A DNA stretch of 9,872 bases from CAZXBB01 sp964638815 (GTDB lineage: Bacteria > Planctomycetota > Phycisphaerae > Phycisphaerales > SM1A02): positions 1-9,872 of the forward strand of contig CAZXBB010000225.1 of the NCBI GenBank assembly GCA_964638815.1, in the 5' to 3' direction. The position numbers were made by a program, and so were the translations under genes. Position 1 is the stretch's first letter. Each line of letters begins with the position of its first letter. Below, one piece after another: positions 1-8,122 of the stretch. The notes below the pieces were generated by a model. That model saw only the letters and a program-made list of their open reading frames with translations, did not search any database and was not told the origin of the DNA.

Positions 1-2137
1 GCACCTTCGGTGCGCTGCGGTTGTTGATCCACAGGTCGAGGTCGCCGTCGCCGTCCCAGTCAACCGGGGCCGCGCCGCGGGCGTCGTCGACGAAGCCGAC
101 GCCGCTGAGGTAGGAGATGTCGGCGTACGTGCCGTCGCCGAGGTTCACGTAGACGTTGTTTTGCTCAAGACCGCTCCAGGAGTGGCCGCTCCGCATCAGG
201 TAGTTGACGGCCGCCCAGCTCGTCGTCTGCTGCTTCCGCCCGCTCACATCTTGGCCCTGTTGCGGCGCCACGCGCCGCCAGAAGAAGCTTCACAAGTCGT
301 GGGTGAGATGGTTGGTGACGAAGCCGTTCGGCACGACGATGTCCGGCCAGCAGTCGTTGTTGAAGTCAACGAACTCGCCGCCCCACGACCACCGGCCCAT
401 CGTGACGCCCGCGTTGAAGCTGACGTCCTTGAACGTCCCGTCGCCCTGGTTCTCGAGCAGCGTGTTGCCCTTCGCGAATCGCTGGAGCGGCTCCACGGCC
501 TCCTTCCCGGCCATCGTCGCGATCATCGGCTTGTCCACGATCCGCCCGCCCGCGGACGAGAACATGTTGCTCACGTAGAGGTCGATCTTCCCGTCGAGGT
601 TGTAGTCGCCCCACGTCGCGCCCATGCCCGCGGCCATGTCCTCGACGCCCGCCGGGGCGGCCACGTCGCGGAAGTGGCCGCCGTCGTTGCGGTAGAGATT
701 GTTGCGCCCGAAGTCGTTCGCGACGTAGAGGTCCAGGTCGCCGTCGTCGTCGTAGTCCTCCCAGACGCCGGCGAAGCTGAACTTGCGGTTGTTGTGGTCG
801 ATGCCCGATTCCACCGTGACGTCGCGGAACGTGAACCCGCCCTCGTTGCGGAGCAGGACGTTCGGCTTGCCGTCGTCGGAGTCGTAGACCGACGCGCCCG
901 ACACGGTCGCGCGGTTGGAGGTGCTGTACCGGCAGACGTAGATGTCCAGCAGGCCGTCGCCGTCGTAGTCGGACGAGCTGAGCGAGACGGCGTTGTCGGT
1001 GGGATCGACGCCCGCCAGCGCAAACTTCCCGGTCCCGTCGCCCTGCATGAAGTTGAGCGTCAGCAGCGTCGCGACGACGAGGTCCTGGTTGCCGTCGTTG
1101 TCGAGATCGACGAGCAGCGCGCTCGGCGTGTCGTCGAGGAGATCCGCGCCGGATCCCCGCGAGATGTCGGTCAGCGTGCCGTCGGGCTCGTGGCGGAACA
1201 GCATGTTCGGCAGGCTTCCGGGCTGGCACATGTAGATGTCGTCGAGCCCGTCGTTGTCAACGTCACCGAGGACGACCGCGTAGTCGCCGTAGAAGCTGAA
1301 GCCCATGCCCGTGTCGATGCGCCCCCACCAGCCGTGAATGCCGCGGCGGACGCGTTCGAGCGGCTCGTCGGGGATCACTGACTCGGTGCAGTCGCTGTAG
1401 AGCTGACGCGGAACCCGGTTCTCCTGGAACTCGTCCACGACGATGCCGAGGCAGCGCGGCTGGTCGAAGCCCTCGCTGACGTCCCAGTACACGCGCCAGC
1501 TCCCGTTCTGCTGGGTGTAACCGCCTTCGCCCGTTCCCATCGCGAGGTAGATCACGCCCGTCTCCGCCTCGGTCGGCGAGAGCACGGTCACCTTGACGAT
1601 CTTGAACTTGACATTGAGATGGTGGTCGCCGCCGCTCCCGAACGGCCGGCCCAGCTCGCGCATCGCGTCCGCGAGGCCCGAGCGGCCGGTGTAGCGCTTC
1701 TTCTTTCCCCCGCGCGTGTCATAGACCTCGAGACCGTCGGCGGCGAAGGCCGGCGATGCGTCCAGCGCGCGGAGGTCGAGGCATTCGAACCGCGGCGAAA
1801 CGTACGCCTCGAGCTCGCTCGCCGGAAGCTCCTCCGTCAGCCCCACGGCGAGGTGCTTGAGCGCCGTACCGCCGGTGGAGTTGAGCACCTCGGTGTCGAA
1901 GCCGTCGAGCGTCGGGTCAACGAACTCGAGCTCCTCGTCGAGCCGGGCGCGGTCCTCCGACCGCGCTCCCGCCGGCGGCGGCGCCGCGAGGCGGGAGATC
2001 TCCGGCCCGTCCGCCGGAGCGGTGGTCGGCGGATCCGACGGGGCCGCAGTCGCGGCCGGGCCCGGCGTCAGGCCGCAGAGACCCGCCGCCAGCACCGTGG
2101 TGATCCCGAACCGAAGACAGCGCAGTTTCCTCATCAT
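1..2137 (-). CDS. Exported VCBS/FG-GAP (CRTAC1/UnbV-like) protein, probable selenoprotein; 3' end beyond window
   Basis: Seen: ATG at 2137 preceded by GGGAG with an 8-nt spacer (2146-2150). The start MMRKLRCLRF plus a hydrophobic stretch ending in PAATAA looks like a Sec-type signal peptide, so the protein should be exported. Residues about 70-220 form a region without repeats that loosely resembles an NTF2/SnoaL-type fold. DxDxDG-type repeats then begin near residues 292, 344, 390, 461, 511, 591 and 693, which fits a seven-bladed calcium-binding beta-propeller. Codon 616 is TGA (290-292). Translation continues as SFFWRRVAPQ with no further stop for 96 codons to the window edge and includes repeat seven (DWDGDGDLDLW). 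I infer Sec at residue 616. Known: CRTAC1/UnbV-like proteins combine such repeats with a C-terminal ASPIC/UnbV domain, which would lie outside the window. Repeat six is odd, with Cys596 where Gly is usual. Substrate and function are unknown. Alternative: a true stop or sequencing error followed by a remnant. Confidence 0.85.
262..278 (-). promoter_or_regulatory. Candidate bacterial SECIS hairpin for the VCBS selenoprotein
   Basis: On the mRNA strand, GCGGCGC and GCGCCGC form a perfect 7-bp stem closed by a GUG loop (269-271). Eleven nucleotides separate the UGA from the stem base, and the loop begins 19 nt after the UGA. Known: the minimal E. coli fdhF SECIS is a 17-nt hairpin about 11 nt after its UGA, with G and U in the loop; this hairpin is also 17 nt at the same distance. 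GC-rich DNA makes chance hairpins common, so it supports the Sec reading but does not prove it. Confidence 0.65.
290..292 (-). other. In-frame TGA, probable selenocysteine codon (Sec616) of the VCBS protein
   Basis: The minus-strand codons read His-Asp-Leu-TGA-Ser-Phe-Phe-Trp-Arg-Arg. Family-like sequence lies on both sides in the same frame: repeat six upstream and repeat seven downstream. A hairpin starts 11 nt after the TGA, and the same window encodes SelA, SelB, SelD and tRNA-Sec. I infer recoding from these four points together. TGA also serves as an ordinary stop for selA, selB and the kinase, so context must decide its reading. Confidence 0.85.
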
Positions 2138-2211
2138 CGCGGTCGCTCCCAGGACGCTGAGTATAGACATCGGCGCGACGCGGCAGGCCGTGAAGGGATA
2201 GCATGCGCACG
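2138..2211. promoter_or_regulatory. Divergent promoter region between the VCBS selenoprotein and selD
   Basis: These 74 bp separate two start codons facing away from each other. Toward the VCBS gene, TATACT (2160-2165, minus) is a good -10 candidate, followed by GGGAG and ATG 2137. Toward selD, TAGCAT (2199-2204, plus) lies 7 nt before ATG 2212, and AAGGGA (2193-2198) lies 4 nt before an alternative ATG at 2203. I see no convincing -35 box on either strand. Both Sec-containing genes could share control here. Confidence 0.45.
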
Positions 2212-3258
2212 ATGTCCGGACGACAGAAGAGGCTGATGGATTACGGGAGCTGTGCCGGCTGAGCGGGGAAGCTGCCTCTCGAGGCGGTTGCACGGGTCGT
2301 GCAGCATCTTCCCGCGTTCGACGACGAGAATCTCCTGGTCGGCCCCGAGCACTTCAGCGACGCCGGGGTCTACAGGATCGACGCGCGCACCGCGATGGTG
2401 CAGTCGGTCGATTTCTTCCCGCCGATCGTGGACGACCCGTACGTCTTCGGACGCATCGCCGCGGCCAACGCGCTGAGCGATCTCTACGCGATGGGGGCAC
2501 GGCCGACGACGGCGCTCAACATCGTGGGCTTCCCCGACGACGAGCTTTCGCTTGACGTGCTCCAGGAGATCCTGCGCGGCGGGGCCGAGCGCGTGCTCGC
2601 GGCCGGGGCGGTTGTGCTCGGCGGGCACTCCGTCCGCGACGCCGAGATCAAGTACGGTCTTTGCGTGACGGGGCTCGTGGACCCCGAGCGGATGCTCACC
2701 AACCGCGGCGCCCGCCCCGGTGACGCGCTGGTGCTGACCAAGGCCCTCGGCACGGGCTTCGTCACCACCGCCAACCGCGCCGGCCGCTGCCCCGCCGACA
2801 CGCTGGCGGCCGCGTGCGCGAGCATGATCCAGCTCAACCGCGCGGCGAGCGAGGCGGCGGTCGCGCTCGGGGCGAGCGCCGCGACGGACGTCACAGGCTA
2901 CGGCCTCGGCGGCCACGCAACGGAGCTGGCCTCGGCCAGCGTCGTGACCGTCGAGATCGAGCTCGAGGCACTGCCGCTGCTCCCCGGCTCCGAGCCGCTC
3001 GCGGCCGCCGGGAACCTGACGCGCGCCAACCGCGCGACGCAGTCGTACCTCGGGAAGCGCGTTCGCGGCGAGGTCGATCCGGACACGCCCCGCATGGAGT
3101 ACGTCTTCGACCCCCAGACCTCCGGCGGGCTGCTGATCGCCATCGCGCCCGGGCGCGCCGACGAACTCGTCGAACGCTGCCGGGCGGCGGAGCTGCCCTA
3201 CGCGACGCGTATCGGCACCGTGCGCGAACGCGAGGAGGCGGACGTCGTCATCCGGTAG
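2212..3258 (+). CDS. selD: Selenide, water dikinase (selenophosphate synthetase) with Sec at the active site
   Basis: Makes selenophosphate from selenide and ATP in the cytoplasm, the selenium donor for SelA. Seen: reading through TGA 2260-2262 gives GSCAGUAGKLP near the N-terminus, which aligns with the catalytic Cys/Sec-x-x-Lys loop. With ATG 2212 the residues are Sec17 and Lys20, the same numbers as E. coli Cys17 and Lys20, and the length is 348 aa against 347 in E. coli. Other family motifs: DFFPPIVDDPYVFGRIAAAN (from about residue 67), GGHSVRD (from about 137), TDVTGYGLGGH and QTSGGLL. A start at GTG 2299 would remove the catalytic loop. ATG 2203, with AAGGGA upstream, is the alternative start and would add three residues. 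The gene is divergent from the VCBS selenoprotein and ends in TAG. SelD needing Sec for its own synthesis is known in other organisms. Confidence 0.95.
2260..2262 (+). other. selD: In-frame TGA, selenocysteine codon (Sec17) of selD
   Basis: The TGA replaces the catalytic cysteine codon exactly: upstream codons give Cys-Ala-Gly and downstream ones Ala-Gly-Lys, with Lys20 of the family at the expected distance. The frame is open from the stop at 2191-2193 to TAG 3256-3258 apart from this codon. Known: many bacterial and animal SelD proteins carry Sec here. Confidence 0.95.
2287..2305 (+). promoter_or_regulatory. SECIS hairpin of selD
   Basis: GUUGCAC pairs with GUGCAGC (7 bp including one U-G) around the loop GGGUC (2294-2298). 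The stem begins 24 nt and the loop 31 nt after the UGA, within the range usual for bacterial SECIS elements. The loop contains GGUC, and the 5' side GGUUGCA equals that of the E. coli fdhF hairpin as I remember it. The element lies inside coding sequence, as bacterial SECIS elements do. Confidence 0.75.
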
Positions 3259-3268
3259 CGCCGGTATC

Positions 3269-3310
3269 CGCTCCCGCCGCTCCGGCCGCTCCGGCCGCTC
3301 CGGCCGCTCC
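3269..3310 (+). repeat. 9-bp tandem repeat downstream of selD
   Basis: About 4.7 head-to-tail copies of CGCTCCGGC: a first copy with one substitution (3269-3277), three perfect copies (3278-3304) and a partial copy (3305-3310). The array starts 10 bp after the selD stop codon. It looks like a slippage-prone minisatellite. No function is evident. Confidence 0.9.
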
Positions 3311-3411
3311 TGTACTACGGGGGCGATGCCGTGGTCGATTCCGATCTCTATTCGCGTCATGTCCCTCGTGCCCGGGGTCATCTCGTGTTCCGCCGGCCGC
3401 GTTCAACGAAC

Positions 3412-3450
3412 GAAGCCCCACTCACGCACCTCGCGCGCGGGTGGGGCTTC
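3412..3450. terminator. Stem-loop between convergent genes, possible bidirectional terminator
   Basis: GAAGCCCCAC (3412-3421) and GTGGGGCTTC (3441-3450) are perfect complements, giving a 10-bp stem with a 19-nt loop. The convergent position of selD and the response regulator gene fits transcription termination. Neither side has a T-tract, so it is not a standard intrinsic terminator. It could instead be a structured RNA element. Confidence 0.45.
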
Positions 3451-3465
3451 ATTGCCCTTGGACGA

Positions 3466-3490
3466 GCCTCGACCGATGCCGGCTCGAGGC
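3466..3490. other. Second intergenic stem-loop
   Basis: GCCTCGA (3466-3472) pairs with TCGAGGC (3484-3490). An inner CCG/CGG helix closes an ATGC tetraloop, with one bulged base (3483). It begins 15 nt after the preceding stem-loop. Role unknown; possibly part of a termination or RNA-processing region. Confidence 0.4.
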
Positions 3491-3570
3491 CCGAGGCGAT
3501 GGATTGTCGCGCCGATCGCACGGTGAAGTCAAGGGCGGAATAAGGAGATCGCGGTCGATGTCGCCCCGGC

Positions 3571-3610
3571 GGTGCCCGGTGGCACCCGGTGGTGCCCGGT
3601 GGGTCCGGGG
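3571..3610. repeat. 10-bp tandem and inverted repeat downstream of the response regulator gene
   Basis: Four consecutive 10-bp units: GGTGCCCGGT, GGCACCCGGT, GGTGCCCGGT and a diverged GGGTCCGGGG. Units one and two, or units two and three, can pair as GGTGCC/GGCACC around a CGGT loop, so two mutually exclusive hairpins are possible. The array lies about 80-120 nt past the end of the minus-strand kinase/regulator operon. Confidence 0.75.
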
Positions 3611-3688
3611 TCGGCACGCCGCACCGGGCCACTCCGGAGATCAGCGCAGCCGTCGCGGCCGGCCGTTCGGTCGTGCGAAGGCCGCGCA

Positions 3689-4273
3689 CTACTCCTGATC
3701 CATGCGCACGATCACGCGGGCCACCTCCACGATCTTCTTCCGTTCCTCCATTGCGACCGTGCGCAGGCGGCCGAACGCCTGCTCCTCGTTCAGGCCCATC
3801 CGTTTGGCGAGGACGCCCTTCGCGCGCTCGATCACCTTACGGTCCTCGAGCGCCTGCCGGAGGTCGCCGGCCTCGTCCTTGAGGGCCCGGATCTGCTCGA
3901 ACCGTGTGCGGGCGATCGCGATGGCGGTCTCCAGCGACGGCCGCTTGATCGGCTTGACGAGATAGGCCAGCACCGTGGTGCGCTCGGCGCGGGCGATGAG
4001 GTCCGGGTCGTGGAGTGCCGACACCAGGATGATCGGCGCCTCGTGGAACGCGGCGATCCGCTCGGCCGCCTCGATGCCGTCGGTGTCCGGCATGCGGATG
4101 TCGGCGATGATGAGGTCGGGCTTCGTCTCGCGGCAGCGCTCGATCAGCTCCGCCCCGTTGGCCGCGGTCGCGACGACCTCGTGGCCCATTTCGGTCAGGA
4201 CCTCGCCGAAGTACTCGCGCATGATCGGCTCGTCGTCGGCGACCAGGATACGCAGGGAAACAGCTTCGCTCAT
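3689..4273 (-). CDS. ANTAR-domain response regulator
   Basis: A 194-aa cytoplasmic regulator. Seen: a receiver domain at about residues 7-122, with acidic pair Asp13/Asp14, phospho-acceptor Asp58 in IIADIRMP, Ser85 and Lys107 in YLVKP. A probable coiled-coil linker follows (about 123-145), then a C-terminal ANTAR domain (about 140-192) with the signature ERAKGVLAKRMGLNEEQAF. Known: ANTAR regulators (AmiR/NasR/EutV type) bind tandem RNA hairpins and prevent transcription termination, so this one probably acts on RNA rather than DNA. Its ATG overlaps the stop of the upstream histidine kinase gene (ATGA) and is preceded by GAGGT, which points to translational coupling and a cognate pair. The RNA targets are not identifiable here. 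The pair lies between selD and selB, so a link to selenium metabolism is possible but rests only on position. Confidence 0.93.
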   Translation of the reverse strand: MSEAVSLRILVADDEPIMREYFGEVLTEMGHEVVATAANGAELIERCRETKPDLIIADIRMPDTDGIEAAERIAAFHEAPIILVSALHDPDLIARAERTTVLAYLVKPIKRPSLETAIAIARTRFEQIRALKDEAGDLRQALEDRKVIERAKGVLAKRMGLNEEQAFGRLRTVAMEERKKIVEVARVIVRMDQE

Positions 4274-6024
4274 GGGACCTCGCGCGGGAGCGTGATCACG
4301 ACCTCGGCTCCCGATGACGATGATCGTATCTCGATCGTGCCGCCGTGCGCGCCGACGATGCGACGGGCGATGGCGAGCCCGAGGCCCGTGCCGCGGGTCC
4401 GGGTCGTGAAGAACGGCTCGAAGGCCCGGCGCGCGTCATCCCCGTTGAACCCCGGCCCGGTGTCCCGGATCGAGATCGCCAGGGCGCGGCGGTGAGCGAG
4501 CCGCGCTTCGGAGAGCCCGAGCGTGAGCTTCGCCGGTGCGTCGCCGACCTCCCCGCACGCGATGATGGCGTTCTCGAGCACGTTGCGGAGCACGTGCCGC
4601 AACGCGAACCGATCGGCGCTGACGGTCGCGTTCACGGTCGCGTCGGGCTCCTCCAGCGTCACGCGGTGATCCAGGGCGGACCCGAGGTGCGTCCACGACT
4701 CGCGGACCAGGGCGTGCACGTCGCAGGGCTCGTGACGCAGCGTCATCGGCGCGGCCCACTCGCGCACGCCCTCGTAGAGCCGGTGCAGGTCGTCCTGCGC
4801 ACGCTGAAGCTCTTCGATGAGCTGCGGCGCGCCGGGCTTGTCCGCGACGCGGCTCGAGAGCATCTCGAGACACGCCTGGCTGCGCTGGATTGCGTTGCGG
4901 CTCTCGTGGGCGAGCCCGGCCATCGCCTCGCCGATCGCCGCGAGCCGCGCCGCCCGCAGCGTGCGGTCCTGCGCCGCCTCGCGGTCGGCGCGGGCCCGCG
5001 CGAGCATCCGCGTCCCGAAGCCGGCGACGACCGCGAGCGTGAACCACGCGGCGACGAGCCACCGTGCGCGGGTTCGCCCGGTCGCGCCCATGACGTTCGC
5101 GGCGACGTGGGAGACCGCCTTCCAGCGGCGCGTGCCCTGCCGGTCGATCGGCGCGAGCGTGCGGAAGGTGAACAGCCCGGCCGGCGTCAGGACCTGGCCC
5201 GCGTCGGCGGCGCTCACCTGCTCCCACGCGTCGGGGAAGCGGCGTTCGAACGTCCGGCCGTGTCGATGCCGGTACATGAACGCCCACGCGTCGTCCGGCT
5301 GCCCGCCGTGCAGGAAGTAACCCTCCTCGTTGAGCAGCATGACCCGTCCCGTGGCGTTGACCGACACGCGGTCGAGCTGCTCGAGCATGATGCGCCCGAG
5401 GTAATTCAGGATCACGAAGCCGCTGCGCCGGCCCGCGCTGTCGAACACGGGCGTGCCGAACCGGATCGTGGGCTTCTCCGGCACCTCGACAACGCCGTGC
5501 TCCACGTTGAGGTCGAACGGCGACATGAAGACGTCCTCGGGCCCGAGCACGCTGATCTCTTCGAAGTAATACCGGTTGGCCTTGTTCTGGAGCAGCGCTG
5601 CGGGCGCCCGCAGGACCCGCCCTTCCACGAGATCCACGCGAACGACCTCCCGCCCGTTCGCGTCGATGTAGCGCACCTGGTCATAGATCCGCCGGTGCCG
5701 GCAGAAGTCCGCGAGGCGAGCGACCACGGCCTCGCGCCCGGCCTCGGCGTCGGCGGCGCCGGGGCCCGCGTCGATGAAGCTGAGGAGCGCCCGATCGCCG
5801 GCGAGGATCCGCAGGTCGGAGAGGATGCTCCGGAAGTCCCGCTGGGCCGTCTCGCACAGGATGAGGACGTGGTTCTCCTCGTCGGTCCGGAGGAGCTGGA
5901 TTTCGTGGCGCGACTGCCGGTCGTGCAGCCACGCGAGCGCGATCGCGCCGGCGACGCAGATCGCGGCGAACAGCACTCCCTCGCGCGACACGCGTCGTTG
6001 CGGCGACGATCGCTCCTCCGCCAT
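4270..6024 (-). CDS. Membrane sensor histidine kinase with extracytoplasmic sensor domain
   Basis: A 584-aa inner-membrane kinase that probably phosphorylates the ANTAR regulator encoded next to it. Seen: a membrane segment at about residues 17-33, an extracytoplasmic region at about 34-320 that resembles double-Cache/PDC sensors (FRSILSDLRILAGD, VRYIDANGREVVRVD, GFVILNYL), and a second membrane segment at about 322-339. The dimerisation/phospho-acceptor box follows with His373 (GLAHESRNAIQ), then an HATPase domain with NVLENAI (Asn485), DTGPGFN (Asp521), FEPFFTT and GTGLGLAIARRIVG. Start choice: ATG 6024 has AAAGGA 8 nt upstream. An upstream in-frame ATG at 6066 lies inside the likely -10 box (TATGAT, 6062-6067) and has no ribosome-binding site. 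The stop overlaps the regulator start by 4 bp. The ligand is unknown. The gene is divergent from selB. Confidence 0.92.
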   Translation of the reverse strand: MAEERSSPQRRVSREGVLFAAICVAGAIALAWLHDRQSRHEIQLLRTDEENHVLILCETAQRDFRSILSDLRILAGDRALLSFIDAGPGAADAEAGREAVVARLADFCRHRRIYDQVRYIDANGREVVRVDLVEGRVLRAPAALLQNKANRYYFEEISVLGPEDVFMSPFDLNVEHGVVEVPEKPTIRFGTPVFDSAGRRSGFVILNYLGRIMLEQLDRVSVNATGRVMLLNEEGYFLHGGQPDDAWAFMYRHRHGRTFERRFPDAWEQVSAADAGQVLTPAGLFTFRTLAPIDRQGTRRWKAVSHVAANVMGATGRTRARWLVAAWFTLAVVAGFGTRMLARARADREAAQDRTLRAARLAAIGEAMAGLAHESRNAIQRSQACLEMLSSRVADKPGAPQLIEELQRAQDDLHRLYEGVREWAAPMTLRHEPCDVHALVRESWTHLGSALDHRVTLEEPDATVNATVSADRFALRHVLRNVLENAIIACGEVGDAPAKLTLGLSEARLAHRRALAISIRDTGPGFNGDDARRAFEPFFTTRTRGTGLGLAIARRIVGAHGGTIEIRSSSSGAEVVITLPREVP

Positions 6025-6112
6025 GACGGCGTTCCTTTGACCGGGCTGACGTTCCGCGTGGATCATACCGGGGACCGCGAACGGGGACGGGACGGGTTCG
6101 TATCATGCCCGA
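6025..6112. promoter_or_regulatory. Divergent promoter region between the histidine kinase gene and selB
   Basis: This 88-bp spacer has one -10-like hexamer per strand. For the kinase, TATGAT (6062-6067, minus) precedes a leader of about 30 nt with AAAGGA (6033-6038). For selB, TATCAT (6101-6106, plus) lies only 6 nt before ATG 6113, so transcription would start at or next to the start codon, giving a leaderless mRNA. No Shine-Dalgarno sequence precedes selB. No clear -35 boxes. Confidence 0.5.
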
Positions 6113-8023
<1,911 letters not shown>

Positions 8024-8122
8024 GCGCCGCGCCCGGGTCGTCCGGGTATCGCCCGGTTATCGTCACGGTGGTCGAGACATCGCCTGTGTATCGCCCGCGT
8101 ACCGCCCGGGTAGAATCACTCC
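8024..8122 (+). promoter_or_regulatory. selB-selA spacer with repeated motif and selA promoter
   Basis: The spacer contains GTATCGCCCG twice (8046-8055 and 8088-8097) and a one-base variant, GTACCGCCCG (8099-8108), 11 bp after the second copy, about one helical turn. TAGAAT (8111-8116) is a good -10 candidate 6 nt before the GTG start of selA, the same spacing as at selB. There is no Shine-Dalgarno sequence. The repeats could be a regulator-binding site or simple sequence slippage. Confidence 0.45.

Larger units (their letters stand above)
3259..3688. other. Noncoding gap between convergent selD and the response regulator gene
   Basis: I see no convincing gene in these 430 bp. Short open frames overlap the repeats and hairpins and have low-complexity Arg/Pro/Ser translations without recognisable motifs. 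The stretch holds a 9-bp tandem repeat, two stem-loops and a 10-bp tandem repeat, listed separately. No tRNA or insertion-sequence ends are apparent. Confidence 0.6.

Noticed and set aside
1..292. Pseudogene reading of the VCBS gene (TGA as nonsense mutation)
   Set aside because: Not fully excluded, but there are no other stops or frameshifts over 96 further codons, a repeat is conserved, a SECIS-like hairpin follows, and the Sec genes are adjacent.
290..2293. A complete protein starting at 2293 and ending at the TGA
   Set aside because: The region before residue 53 looks like untranslated leader, while ATG 2137 has a ribosome-binding site and begins a signal peptide. The frame continues meaningfully past the TGA.
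2299..3258. selD starting at GTG 2299
   Set aside because: This start would omit the catalytic Sec and Lys loop, and the GTG lies inside the predicted SECIS hairpin.
3412..3490. ANTAR target (two hairpins with hexaloops) next to the ANTAR regulator gene
   Set aside because: The loops are 19 nt and 4 nt rather than hexaloops with A1/G4, and the site is downstream of genes rather than in a leader.
3331..3543. Small open frames in the selD-response regulator gap
   Set aside because: They run through the stem-loops, have no recognisable motif or ribosome-binding site, and have low-complexity composition.
4270..6066. Histidine kinase start at ATG 6066
   Set aside because: That ATG sits within the likely -10 box and lacks a ribosome-binding site; ATG 6024 has AAAGGA at good spacing.
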